Source: Citrobacter sp. Marseille-Q6884 (GTDB lineage Bacteria; Pseudomonadota; Gammaproteobacteria; Enterobacterales; Enterobacteriaceae). From it: a stretch of DNA of 64,000 nucleotides. A model generated the notes under the pieces. It was not told the origin of the DNA. It saw nothing but the letters and a program-made list of their open reading frames with translations, and made no database searches. Shown in pieces: positions 1-8,471 of this stretch. Position numbers and translations under genes: made by a program. How positions within the stretch are numbered: position 1 is the first letter of the stretch; the number at the start of each line of letters is the position of its first letter. Location: contig NZ_CAMDRE010000003.1 of assembly GCF_945906775.1 (NCBI RefSeq), positions 225,488 to 289,487 of the forward strand, given 5' to 3'.

Positions 1-232
1 GTGGTTATGCAAGTCCAATCTATACATCCGCCCGTCAGGTCGTAGCGTCAAACATCAATTGCAGTGATGCAAACGACTGGGTAGCGAGAAGTAAAACGGT
101 AATGGATAACACCTTCAAAACGCCGTAAACAATCCCTGAATATTTCGTTGCAGTAATGCTATCCCGTAGTATGACGTTAAAGGCGGAGCTTTGAATCGGG
201 AAAAAATAACTACTGCACTTAGAGGTATTTAT

Positions 233-420
233 ATGGGTCGTCACTTTACTGGTCTGATTGATAGTTCGCAGCAAAATTTTACAATGCCAATCCGTCCGTA
301 TGGACGGAGCCGCATGGCTGCAAAATTAAAAGGAATCTCCCGATTGAAAAAATCTGAAAAGCATGACGATGAATATCCTGATGAACTCTGGAAATTTATG
401 AGTCCTTCAGAGAAAGCTAA
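233..420 (+). pseudogene. 5' part of inovirus Gp2 / YagK-YfjJ-like gene, split by ISKpn26 block
   Basis: This is the N-terminal 62 codons of a gene whose remainder lies at 12904-13364. The ATG at 233 follows an AGAGG ribosome-binding site at 221-225 with good spacing, better than an upstream in-frame TTG at 191. The reading frame is cut at 420 by an ISKpn26-type element. If everything from 421 to 12903 and one copy of the flanking CTAA are removed, the frame continues without a shift into the distal part, giving a 214-residue protein. The distal part has the features of the inovirus Gp2 / YagK-YfjJ C-terminal family, which is common on enterobacterial plasmids and prophages; its function is not established. 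Bases 1-232 hold at most a 21-codon tail of an upstream gene (stop at 65-67) and nothing else I can name. Confidence 0.75.
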
Positions 421-1616
421 GGAAGGTGCGAATAAGCAGGTCATTTCTTCCCAAGCTGACTCGCTGATTAAAATTTCGCGGATCTGGGCCGATTTTTTTC
501 CCGCAAACACATCGAATCAGCCTATTTAGGCTATTTTTTCCACCATTTCTGGCGTTATTTCCGGTTTTTACTGAGATCTCTCCCACTGACGTATCATTTG
601 GTCCACCCGAAACAGGTTGGCCAGGGTGAATAACATCGCCAGTTGGTTATCGTTTTTCAGCAGCCCTTTGTATCTGGCTTTCACGAAGCCGAACTGCCGC
701 TTGATGATGCGAAACGGGTGCTCCACCCTGGCACGGATGCTGGCTTTCATGTATTCGATGTTGATGGCCGTTTTGTTCTTGCGCGGATGCTGCTTCAAGG
801 TTTTTACCTTGCCGGGACGCTCGGCGATCAGCCAGTCCACATCCACCTCGGCCAGCTCCTCGCGCTGTGGCGCTCCTTGGTAGCCGGCATCGGCTGAGAC
901 AAATTGCTCCTCTCCATGAAGCAGATTACCCAGCTGATTGAGGTCATGCTCGTTGGCCGCGGTGGTGACTAGGCTGTGGGTCAGGCCACTCTTGGCATCG
1001 ACACCAATGTGGGCCTTCATGCCAAAGTGCCACTGATTGCCTTTCTTGGTCTGATGCATCTCCGGATCGCGTTGCTGCTCTTTGTTCTTGGTAGAGCTGG
1101 GTGCCTCAATGATGGTGGCATCCACCAAAGTGCCTTGGGTCATCATGACGCCTGCTTCGGCCAGCCAGCGATTGATGGTCTTGAACAATTGACGGGCCAG
1201 TTGATGCTGCTCGAGCAGGTGGCGGAAATTCATGATGGTGGTGCGATCCGGCAGGGCGCTATCCAGGGATAATCGGGCAAACAGGCGCATGGAGGCGATT
1301 TCGTACAGGGCATCTTCCATGGCACCGTCGCTCAGGTTGTACCAATGCTGCATGCAGTGAATACGCAGCATGGTCTCCAGCGGATAGGGCCGTCGGCCAT
1401 TGCCCGCCTTGGGATAAAACGGCTCGATGACTTCCACCATGTTTTGCCATGGCAGAATCTGCTCCATGCGGGAGAGGAAAATCTCTTTTCGGGTCTGACG
1501 GCGCTTAGTGCTGAATTCACTATCGGCGAAGGTGAGTTGATGGCTCATGATGTCCCTCTGGGATGCGCTCCGGATGAATATGATGATCTCATATCAGGAA
1601 CTTGTTCGCACCTTCC
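421..1616 (-). mobile_element. IS5-family element, ISKpn26-like, copy 1
   Basis: A 1196-bp element begins GGAAGGTGCGAATAAGC and ends in the inverted repeat GCACCTTCC. Its single transposase gene is on the minus strand. Size and protein match the IS5/ISKpn26 group. The left flank is CTAA (417-420) and the right flank is CTTG (1617-1620), so this copy has no target duplication of its own. The CTAA matches the base quartet right of copy 2 (12904-12907). Confidence 0.93.
568..1548 (-). CDS. IS5-family transposase (copy 1)
   Basis: A 326-residue DDE transposase, full length for the IS5 group, starting MSHQLTFADSEF. The catalytic acidic residues are likely in the segments GTLVDATIIEAP, SADAGYQG and RARVEHPFR. 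At residues 37-38 this copy reads NMVEVIEP, whereas copies 2, 3 and 4 read NMTAVIEP because of a short divergent block. The gene is intact and the protein is expected to be active. Confidence 0.95.
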   Translation of the reverse strand: MSHQLTFADSEFSTKRRQTRKEIFLSRMEQILPWQNMVEVIEPFYPKAGNGRRPYPLETMLRIHCMQHWYNLSDGAMEDALYEIASMRLFARLSLDSALPDRTTIMNFRHLLEQHQLARQLFKTINRWLAEAGVMMTQGTLVDATIIEAPSSTKNKEQQRDPEMHQTKKGNQWHFGMKAHIGVDAKSGLTHSLVTTAANEHDLNQLGNLLHGEEQFVSADAGYQGAPQREELAEVDVDWLIAERPGKVKTLKQHPRKNKTAINIEYMKASIRARVEHPFRIIKRQFGFVKARYKGLLKNDNQLAMLFTLANLFRVDQMIRQWERSQ

Positions 1617-1775
1617 CTTGGATGTGCTTTAAATGAATACCAATGGCAGTTCGCGTTTGAATTAGGTTATCGCCGTCACCACAAATAAACTTCATTTTTT
1701 CATAATTTGCTATTCGTCACTTGATTGACCGGGGGTACGATTAATTTAACACGGATAATTATGGGAGACAGTAAA

Positions 1776-3044
1776 ATGACAGACGCATCTACAATAGACG
1801 CAGTTCAACCAAAGGCAAGACGCTTATCATTTAAAGAGCTTCCAGGGTTTGATATTTCTGCTGAAGCACTTCTCAAAATTATCGAAATGCCGTGTATGGT
1901 TATTCGCCGGTCTCCTGCAATGAAAGTACTGGAGATGATCACGCTGCGGTTACGTGGGGATTGTCTTTCTGCCCTTGGCATTGACTTAAACTCTGCCCAA
2001 ATTACCAGTAAAGGGACGGTATCGGGGGGCAATGGTGATATGGACGTATCAGTACCTGCAACACAACTCTTTTCTTTAATCCGCAACATGCGCGGCGAAG
2101 ATGAAATTAACGTCCGCTTCCATGCGGCAAAAAACCATCTTGTCATTCGCACCGACAAAAACTCCTATAACATCCCGGTTTGCTTAGACCATATACCCGA
2201 AATTCAGGCTGAGACGCTGGAACATAATTACAGCGTTTACTTTCCAACGCAGATGCTGAGTCAGATTATCAAGCGTGTCAGCCACGCTGCGGCTCAGAAC
2301 GATGTCCGCTTTTATATGAATGGGGTCTACCTCGGTATCGATAATGGCCAATTTATTGCTGTAGCCACTGATGGACATCGTATGGCCGTCAGTTCTCATG
2401 ATATCGACTTCAGCGATGACGTGGGCGATGAGATTCAATCTCCGACAGCTCCTACCTCTATCAGTAACACGAATGCAGGTGTGATTTTACCCAACGGGGT
2501 TTTCCCCGTGCTCCATAAAATCCTGAGCGGTAGCCAGGGTCAATTCAAAATTGACTACAGCAACCGTAACCTGACATTTACGCTCGGAAGCCATACAGTC
2601 ATTTCAAATCTTGTCGATGGCCGTTACCCGGACTGGAAGCGCGTGGCCAGCACGGTAGCCAAAAATACTGAACTGTTTAAGGTTGATCCTTCTGAACTCA
2701 CCACCGCACTAAAACGCGCAACCCCATTGCTTAAAGAGGGCTCGCCAAACAACACCAGTGTTTGTGTGATGTCATTCAAAGACAACGCCCTACAGCTTAA
2801 GTCGCCCGGCTCAAATGCAATCAGTTGCAAAGAGGTGATGGACATTGCGAAAGAGGCAGGCGAGCCCGAAACAATTGTTGATATCGGTATGAATGCCGAT
2901 TACCTCCTGGAATCACTGGCAAGCCTGGGGGCGTGTTCGGAAGAAGGAGAAGCCGCACAGATTGCTTTGCGTGATACAACGACCGGCATATTGATTTCAG
3001 TAAACAAAAACAATTACGACATCATCATGCCTGTCCGTGTCTGA
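1776..3044 (+). CDS. dnaN: DNA polymerase III beta subunit-like sliding clamp, plasmid-borne
   Basis: A 422-residue homologue of the ring-shaped clamp that tethers DNA polymerases. Clamp-like features include the segment FYMNGVYLGI followed by VATDGHRMAV (around residues 190-210), typical of the second clamp domain, a DGRYPDW-type segment in the third domain, and a C-terminus ending IIMPVRV, close to the MPMRL ending of chromosomal DnaN. It is about 55 residues longer than the 366-residue E. coli protein, mostly at the N-terminus. The start at 1776 has GGGAG at 1763-1767; an upstream ATG at 1761 overlaps that site and is less likely. It heads a same-strand run with dam and rdgC. It may replace or modulate the host clamp during plasmid replication or repair; that role is inferred. 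Confidence 0.85.
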   Translation: MTDASTIDAVQPKARRLSFKELPGFDISAEALLKIIEMPCMVIRRSPAMKVLEMITLRLRGDCLSALGIDLNSAQITSKGTVSGGNGDMDVSVPATQLFSLIRNMRGEDEINVRFHAAKNHLVIRTDKNSYNIPVCLDHIPEIQAETLEHNYSVYFPTQMLSQIIKRVSHAAAQNDVRFYMNGVYLGIDNGQFIAVATDGHRMAVSSHDIDFSDDVGDEIQSPTAPTSISNTNAGVILPNGVFPVLHKILSGSQGQFKIDYSNRNLTFTLGSHTVISNLVDGRYPDWKRVASTVAKNTELFKVDPSELTTALKRATPLLKEGSPNNTSVCVMSFKDNALQLKSPGSNAISCKEVMDIAKEAGEPETIVDIGMNADYLLESLASLGACSEEGEAAQIALRDTTTGILISVNKNNYDIIMPVRV

Positions 3045-3064
3045 CAAAACGCTCTCGTTTTGTC
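3043..3064 (+). terminator. Hairpin after the sliding-clamp gene
   Basis: A 9-bp perfect stem GACAAAACG / CGTTTTGTC with a CTCT loop overlaps the stop codon of the clamp gene. It is followed by only a short T-run (CCTTTTC), so termination may be partial and could lower expression of dam and rdgC relative to the clamp. Confidence 0.55.
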
Positions 3065-3194
3065 GGCCTTTTCGAAATAGCCAATTTCATGGGCGTGATA
3101 ACGTTAAAACAAGCTTCCTGACGGGATGGCTATATGCCATCTCGCTCCCATTGGTCGCGATCACTGCGTCCTAATATTCTGGAGCCAGAATGAA

Positions 3195-4016
3195 ATGAAA
3201 AGCGTTCTGAAGTGGGTAGGAGCCAAACACAACATTATGGCAAGTCTTAAGCATGTACTACCGAAAGGTGGTCGGCTTATTGAGCCCTTTGGCGGTTCAG
3301 GCGCTGTAATGATGAATACGAATTACCCAGAATACATTTTGGCCGATATTAATAGCGACCTGATCGATACATACCAGAGTATTTTTAAGTCGCCTGAAAA
3401 GGTACTTTCTGAGCTTAAACGCCTTTACTGTCTCGGGCGTTCTGAGGACGCCTATTATGAGCTGCGAAGCCAGTTCAATAATCATGATAGTGCAAGTGAC
3501 ACTCAAGCTGCTCTGTTTATCTATCTGAATAGGTTTGGCCATCGCGGACTATGCCGATACAACCGGAAAGGCATCTTTAACGTCCCCTGGGGTTATTACG
3601 CCAACCCCTATCTCCCAGAGACAGAGTTATACGCAATGGCTGAGAAAATGTCCTCAGCAACTTTACTTTGCGCCAGCTTCCAGACCACGCTATCAATGGC
3701 CCGCCCGGGTGATGTGGTGTATTGCGACCCACCATATGTTAATCCCGGCAGATTCACGGCTTACCATGCCAGCGGTTTTACACCCGCTATGCAGATTGAG
3801 CTTACCAAACTGCTCCAGTTGCTGCCTGAACGCGGGGTTCATGTCATCGCATCATGCCACGATGCGCCTGATATTCGTGAGCTTTATCAAGCCTTCGCTA
3901 TTCATGGTGTGACTGCCCGGAGAAGCATATTTAAAGGCAGCGGGGATGGGAAAAAAGCTTCAGAAATCTTCGCGGTCAAATTAGCGGATAACTCGAAAAA
4001 GGGAGCTGCGGCATGA
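3195..4016 (+). CDS. dam: DNA adenine methyltransferase (Dam, D12 class)
   Basis: A 273-residue N6-adenine methyltransferase. The order of motifs is that of alpha-class D12 enzymes: N-terminal KWVGAK, the S-adenosylmethionine loop EPFGGSG near residues 30-36, and the catalytic DPPY at residues 178-181. Length and motifs match the Dam family, whose target is GATC; the specificity of this copy is inferred. The ATG at 3195 has GGAG at 3181-3184; a second ATG at 3190 is out of frame. The stop overlaps the next gene (ATGA at 4013-4016), suggesting translational coupling. A plasmid Dam could affect replication timing, mismatch repair or protection from restriction. Confidence 0.92.
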   Translation: MKSVLKWVGAKHNIMASLKHVLPKGGRLIEPFGGSGAVMMNTNYPEYILADINSDLIDTYQSIFKSPEKVLSELKRLYCLGRSEDAYYELRSQFNNHDSASDTQAALFIYLNRFGHRGLCRYNRKGIFNVPWGYYANPYLPETELYAMAEKMSSATLLCASFQTTLSMARPGDVVYCDPPYVNPGRFTAYHASGFTPAMQIELTKLLQLLPERGVHVIASCHDAPDIRELYQAFAIHGVTARRSIFKGSGDGKKASEIFAVKLADNSKKGAAA

Positions 4017-4243
4017 AACGCTTCCATTGTTCTGAAAAGCTGCATAACCCAGAGACTGAGAAATTTTGTCAGGATATCGCCGAACAATATCGGACAGCAC
4101 CTGATATTGCCGTGGCGCAGTTTAAACAAGTGCTGAGCTCTAAGCCTCTAACTTACTGGGAGTGTGTCGTGATCCGCGAGCGTGTCTCTGACCTTATTAA
4201 AATTAATCAAGCAACAGCTGAGGGCCACGATGAGCCAATTTAA
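4013..4243 (+). CDS. Small conserved-context protein between dam and rdgC
   Basis: A 76-residue protein I do not recognise. It overlaps the end of dam by 4 bases and the start of rdgC by 14 bases, so the three are probably translated together. It has two cysteines (HCSEKLH near the N-terminus and WECVV near residue 50), is hydrophilic, and shows no signal peptide or membrane segment. The tight overlaps on both sides are the main evidence that it is a real gene. Confidence 0.65.
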   Translation: MKRFHCSEKLHNPETEKFCQDIAEQYRTAPDIAVAQFKQVLSSKPLTYWECVVIRERVSDLIKINQATAEGHDEPI

Positions 4244-5213
4244 ACCCAAAAGCCTTGTAGTCTACCGCATCCAAAAAGCTCTGGAATTAGACAAGCTGGA
4301 TGAACAGTTAAGTGAGTTGAAATACACTCCCTGCGGGCCTAATGATATGGCACGGTCAGGATGGATCCCGCCATTGGGTGAAGATGTCGAGCTGTTAAAG
4401 CATGAGTCGAATAATCTCATTCTTCTGACTGTTAAGCACGAATCGAAAATACTTCCTCCCGCGACCATCAAAGAAATTGTGCGAACCCGGGTTCAGAAAC
4501 TGGAGAAAGAGCAAAACCGCAGGCTAAAGAAAATGGAGATCCAGGCCGTCAACGATGCCGTGCTCGCTGAGCTCATACCAAAGGCTTTCAGCAAATACAG
4601 CACTACAAACATTTGGGTGGATACTAAATCACGTCTACTGCTTGTTGAGACCACCAGCCATAAAAAAGCAGATGATGTAACAGCTTTGCTACGTAAAACT
4701 ATTGGCTCACTTCCAATTATCCCATTCACGCTGGAAACGCCGGTAGAACTGACGTTAACAGAGTGGGTCAAAACAGGAAGTCTGCCGCCTGGCCTAGCTT
4801 TATGCGACGAAGCCACGCTCAAAGATGTGCTCGAAAACGGGGGGGTCGTTACAACAAAACGCCAGGATTTGATATGTGATGAGATCGCTCATCACATCGA
4901 GGCCGGAAAGCTTGTGACAAAGGTTGCACTGGGCTGGATGAACCAGATGTTTTTCATCCTGAATGACAATTTCATCTTTTCACGACTGACCTTTACGGAA
5001 GAACTTATTGAACAGAACGATGACATTTCGCCAGAAGATCACGCCCAAAGATTTGATGCCGATTTCGTTTTGTTTACCTCTGTTGTTATGGAGGTTCTGG
5101 ACACAATGATAAAAGCCCTCGGGGGTGAAAGCCCAGGACTCATCACAACGCCGTCAGACGAACAACAAGGTGTCGCGGCAGAAGCCAAACAACCAGAAAA
5201 AACCTTCCATTAA
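4230..5213 (+). CDS. rdgC: Recombination-associated protein RdgC
   Basis: A 327-residue RdgC homologue, slightly longer than the 303-residue E. coli protein. RdgC forms a ring on duplex DNA and restrains RecA-mediated exchange. Family-like features are the N-terminal KSLVVYRI segment, the WIPPLG motif near residue 45, and the ILPPATIKEIV segment near residue 85. The ATG at 4230 was chosen over the ATG at 4182 because it aligns with the RdgC N-terminus (MSQFKPKS). The gene overlaps the preceding small gene. Plasmid RdgC copies are found next to recombination or replication genes; here the neighbours are a clamp and Dam. The inferred role is to limit RecA action on plasmid DNA. Confidence 0.9.
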   Translation: MSQFKPKSLVVYRIQKALELDKLDEQLSELKYTPCGPNDMARSGWIPPLGEDVELLKHESNNLILLTVKHESKILPPATIKEIVRTRVQKLEKEQNRRLKKMEIQAVNDAVLAELIPKAFSKYSTTNIWVDTKSRLLLVETTSHKKADDVTALLRKTIGSLPIIPFTLETPVELTLTEWVKTGSLPPGLALCDEATLKDVLENGGVVTTKRQDLICDEIAHHIEAGKLVTKVALGWMNQMFFILNDNFIFSRLTFTEELIEQNDDISPEDHAQRFDADFVLFTSVVMEVLDTMIKALGGESPGLITTPSDEQQGVAAEAKQPEKTFH

Positions 5214-5224
5214 AGGGCTGAGAG

Positions 5225-5951
5225 ATGATTACAGCTACAGAACTCCAAGAGTTATCACGCCAGGTTGAAAATGCTAACATTGCCCGAGCCCTGGCAGTTA
5301 AAGAGTTGGTTAAAGAGACAAGAGATCGTCAGTTTTCATTGTGGGCGCTATTTATTGGTCTCTTCAGAGAGACACCGGCGCGAAAAAAGCTGAACGAATG
5401 TGAATTGCATCTTAACCTGCTGCTGCCAAAATGCAGGAGCATCTTTCTTCAATACGTAGTTATGTCCTCGTTGGAAGAAATTTCGAAATCACCAGATTGT
5501 GAGATTTATCAGCATCTAGTCAACTGCTGGAAAGAAGCTCAGATAAAATATAACGAGTCAGGCAGACGACTCAAACTTGCAGAAAATGCCCGTGAACTAT
5601 TAAAAACAGCAAAGGATGAATGTAATAGTGCTTCCACAACTGAATTTCTGGATATGGTTACTACCAGTAAAGCAATATCCATACTTTCAGCAATAGACAC
5701 ATCCTCTGCGAGTAGTTCGTTAAAGAGAGCTATGGGTGCGCTTAAGCGATTAGCAGATGAAATGCCTGCCCGGCAATCACCTATTGATTCAAATTTACCA
5801 GATGACACGCTTGATCTGTTTGTCGATCTGACTATAAATCCTGTTATCGATATTCTCTCCTGGTTAAATATTGAAAAGCTGGATAATGCCGAAGTGCAGT
5901 GCAGCAAAGCCTTAAAGAAACTTCAGACGTTATTAGGACAACTGGGTGCTG
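5225..5951 (+). pseudogene. Unknown gene, 5' part, interrupted by IS3-family element
   Basis: The first 242 codons of a gene I do not recognise, beginning 11 bases after rdgC. The protein is helical and hydrophilic, rich in Leu, Ser and Lys, without obvious signal peptide or catalytic motif. It is cut by an IS3-family element after GCTG (5948-5951). With the element and one GCTG removed, the frame continues at 7177 through a further 50 codons to a TGA at 7326-7328, giving a protein of about 292 residues. The truncated form ends VTCPHD inside the element. Confidence 0.7.
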
Positions 5952-5980
5952 TGACCTGCCCCCACGATTAGATACAACAC

Positions 5981-6814
5981 TCAGTTAGTAACGTCGGAAT
6001 CTTCATTCTCAGAATGACCCTTTCTCCAGCCCGCTGCAAATTCAGACGGTGTCTGATAATTCAGCGTGGAGTGCGGGCGGCATTCGTTATAATCCTGCCG
6101 CCAGTCATTAATAATTTTCCTGGCATGAACGATATCGCTGAACCAGTGCTCATTCAAACATTCATCGCGAAATCGTCCGTTAAAGCTCTCAATAAATCCG
6201 TTCTGCGTTGGCTTGCCCGGCTGGATTAAGCGCAACTCAACACCATGCTCAAAGGCCCATTGATCCAGTGCACGGCAAGTGAACTCCGGCCCCTGGTCAG
6301 TTCTTATCGTCGCCGGATAGCCTCGAAACAGTGCAATGCTGTCCAGAATACGCGTGACCTGAACGCCTGAAATCCCAAAGGCAACAGTGACCGTCAGGCA
6401 TTCCTTTGTGAAATCATCGACGCAGGTAAGACACTTGATCCTGCGACCGGTGGAAAGTGCGTCCATGACGAAATCCATCGACCAGGTCAGATTGGGCGCC
6501 GCCGGACGGAGCAGCGGCAGACGTTCTGTTGCCAGCCCTTTACGACGTCTTCTGCGTTTTACGCCCAGGCCACTGAGGTGATAAAGCCGGTACACGCGCT
6601 TATGATTAACATGAAGCCCTTCACGGCGCAGCAACTGCCAAATACGACGGTAGCCAAAACGCCTGCGCTCCAGTGCCAGCTCAGTGATGCGCCCTGATAA
6701 ATGCGCATCAGCAGCCGGACGGTGAGCCTCATAGCGGCAGGTCGACAGGGATAAACCTGTAAGCCTGCAGGCACGACGTTGCGACAGACCGGTCGCATCA
6801 CACATCAACATCAC
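5981..6814 (-). CDS. IS3-family transposase orfB
   Basis: A 277-residue DDE integrase-like protein. It has the helix-turn-helix-like segment LSQRRACRLTGLS, an RRFGYRRI block, then the integrase core with SMDFVMDAL (first Asp), RTDQGPEFTC (second Asp) and QNGFIESFNGRFRDECL (Glu). It ends with an RPHSTLNYQTPSEFA tail typical of IS3 orfB. It is intact and downstream of orfA (6838-7101) on the same strand. Confidence 0.93.
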   Translation of the reverse strand: MMLMCDATGLSQRRACRLTGLSLSTCRYEAHRPAADAHLSGRITELALERRRFGYRRIWQLLRREGLHVNHKRVYRLYHLSGLGVKRRRRRKGLATERLPLLRPAAPNLTWSMDFVMDALSTGRRIKCLTCVDDFTKECLTVTVAFGISGVQVTRILDSIALFRGYPATIRTDQGPEFTCRALDQWAFEHGVELRLIQPGKPTQNGFIESFNGRFRDECLNEHWFSDIVHARKIINDWRQDYNECRPHSTLNYQTPSEFAAGWRKGHSENEDSDVTN

Positions 6815-6837
6815 GGCTTCCCGCTTCTGGTCTGTCG

Positions 6838-7101
6838 TCAGTACTTTCGCCCAAGAGCCACCTGAAGCGCCTCTTTATCCAGCATGGCTTCGGCAAGCAG
6901 CTTCTTGAGTCTGGTGTTCTCTTCCTCAAGCGACTTCAGGCGCTTAACTTCAGGCACCTCCATACCGCCATACTTCTTACGCCAGGTGTAAAACGTGGCA
7001 TCGGAAATGGCATGCTTGCGGCAGAGTTCACGGGCGGGTACCCCAGCTTCGGCTTCGCGGAGAATACTGATGATCTGTTCGTCGGAAAAACGCTTCTTCA
7101 T
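6838..7101 (-). CDS. IS3-family transposase orfA
   Basis: An 87-residue helix-turn-helix protein of the transposase_8 type, starting MKKRFSDEQIISILREAE, with a C-terminal leucine-rich coiled-coil region (LKSLEEENTRLKKLLAEA). It provides DNA binding for the element, and the OrfAB fusion is the usual active transposase. It precedes orfB with a 23-base gap. Confidence 0.93.
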   Translation of the reverse strand: MKKRFSDEQIISILREAEAGVPARELCRKHAISDATFYTWRKKYGGMEVPEVKRLKSLEEENTRLKKLLAEAMLDKEALQVALGRKY

Positions 7102-7172
7102 GGGGATGTCCTCATGTGGCTTATGAAGACATTACTAACATCGGGGTGTACTAATCAACGGGGAGCAGGTCA

Positions 7173-7328
7173 GCTGAGCATGATTTGAGAACTAAGGATT
7201 ATCAATCTCAATTAGATACGCTTAAGAGAATTGAACAACCATACATCAAAAAGGTGATGCGGCATATACCCGAAAATATGAAGTTCAAGGAGCCTGAGTA
7301 TCTCCAGACTATAGGAATGAACCCATGA
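7173..7328 (+). pseudogene. 3' part of the interrupted unknown gene
   Basis: The distal 50 codons of the gene that starts at 5225, separated by the IS3 element. Translation from the second GCTG copy gives a Lys/Glu-rich tail (EHDLRTKDYQ...EYLQTIGMNP) with a TGA at 7326-7328. The stop overlaps the ATG of the next gene at 7325, so the original arrangement was translationally coupled; the insertion breaks that coupling. Confidence 0.7.
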
Positions 7329-7927
7329 CTCTAAAATATATAATCGCTCTCGCAATATTTCTGACATTTGTGTGCTTTGCAGCTTTCATACTTATCTACG
7401 CGAGTCGAACAAAACGAGAACAACAACAAACTCAGCAACCTTTGGACGAGCATGATCAGCAGGCAGATATTAATGCCGATGCCGACGAGAACGCCGCACT
7501 TGATGGGTTGAGCGAGTACTTCATCAAAAAAAATTCGATATTGCCAAAAGTCCTGATGGATCTTTATGTGCGCTTGAGTGCGGTGTTCAATGGTCAGTAC
7601 ATTATCGCACCCCAGGTGCTTGCCCGGGACTTAGTAGAGCTGGAGCTCGAAGATGAACCGGTTGCCCCGGTTGACGTACTTCAGGCGCAACAGTACGCAG
7701 ATGAATTCGTGTTCGATTTTGTTCTCTCCGATGCGCATACCGGGGAACTAGTGCTAGCAATGATCAATGAAGATGCTATCAGCGCTCAGCCTGAAGGAGA
7801 GTTCATTATTGCCCTTTTTAAAAGAACTCACATTCCTGTCTTTCGCTATGAAACGTTGTCAGGCTTGGACGATAACGCCCTGGCAGTCAACATCGCTGAA
7901 TCAATAGACGATGGCCGATTCTCTTAG
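7325..7927 (+). CDS. Membrane-anchored acidic protein, unknown function
   Basis: A 200-residue protein with a single N-terminal membrane segment (about residues 4-26, IIALAIFLTFVCFAAFILIY) followed by a Gln-rich linker (REQQQTQQPLDEHDQQ) and an acidic soluble domain. The predicted topology is N-in with a cytoplasmic or periplasmic tail; I cannot decide which. No enzymatic motif is visible and I do not recognise the family. The ATG overlaps the stop of the interrupted upstream gene, so its translation was probably coupled to it. The next gene follows after 18 bases with an AAGGA site. Confidence 0.65.
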   Translation: MTLKYIIALAIFLTFVCFAAFILIYASRTKREQQQTQQPLDEHDQQADINADADENAALDGLSEYFIKKNSILPKVLMDLYVRLSAVFNGQYIIAPQVLARDLVELELEDEPVAPVDVLQAQQYADEFVFDFVLSDAHTGELVLAMINEDAISAQPEGEFIIALFKRTHIPVFRYETLSGLDDNALAVNIAESIDDGRFS

Positions 7928-7945
7928 TTCCACAAGGAATTTATT

Positions 7946-8374
7946 ATGTCTCTGTCAAAAAAACAAAGAATAGTACTGAGGGCTAAATTTGGTGGTCGAT
8001 GTGCATATTGTGGCGAGGTACTGAAAGAAAAAGGTTGGCACGCTGATCACGTAGAACCTGTGCTAAGGAAATCCGTCCAGGATATGCAAGCTGCGGCCAG
8101 AGGGAAATTTAAGCTTAAGGCTACCGGTGAAGTGTTTAATGAAAGTGCCAACTGCTTAGAAAATCTTTTCCCAGCCTGTGCGCCCTGCAATCTGCTCAAA
8201 ACAACATATTCACTGGAAATGTTCCGCAAACAAATAAGTTTACAGGTTGAAAGGGCACGGAAGAGTAGTATGAATTTCAGAACGGCAGAAAGATTCGGCC
8301 AGATAAGCATTGTAGAGAAACCCATTGTTTTCTGGTTTGAACAGTATTCAGAGAAAAATGGTGCTATCAAATAA
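7946..8374 (+). CDS. HNH endonuclease family protein
   Basis: A 142-residue protein with a zinc-bound HNH nuclease fold. The first CxxC is CAYC (residues 19-22), the catalytic region is WHADHVEP (Asp34-His35), and the second CxxC with the motif asparagine is PACAPCN (78-82). These residues are the standard HNH signature and all are present, so cleavage activity is plausible. The domain occurs in homing, restriction and phage enzymes. Its place after clamp, Dam and RdgC genes suggests a DNA-processing role, but the target cannot be inferred. Confidence 0.8.
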   Translation: MSLSKKQRIVLRAKFGGRCAYCGEVLKEKGWHADHVEPVLRKSVQDMQAAARGKFKLKATGEVFNESANCLENLFPACAPCNLLKTTYSLEMFRKQISLQVERARKSSMNFRTAERFGQISIVEKPIVFWFEQYSEKNGAIK

Positions 8375-8471
8375 ACGACTAATTTAACATTATCATGGCG
8401 CGTATCGCGCACTGCTTCGTCAAATATTCAGCCGTGATAATATTGTTTAGTAGGCCCATTACGGAGCGTAT

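Larger units (their letters stand above)
5952..7172 (-). mobile_element. IS3-family element (IS407-type group), 1221 bp
   Basis: The ends are inverted repeats beginning TGACCTGC (5952, and its complement ending at 7172). The element is flanked by a perfect 4-bp target duplication GCTG (5948-5951 and 7173-7176), so this was a simple insertion. It carries orfA and orfB on the minus strand, joined in this group by programmed frameshifting. I cannot name the exact ISfinder entry. Confidence 0.9.

Noticed and set aside
617..883. Small frames inside the IS5 and ISPpu12 elements (for example 88 and 84 codons opposite the transposase)
   Set aside because: They recur in every copy only because the element is repeated; no independent evidence of being genes.
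421..1616. Simple target duplication for ISKpn26 copy 1
   Set aside because: Its two flanks are CTAA and CTTG. Only the combination with the outer flank of copy 2 gives a duplication.
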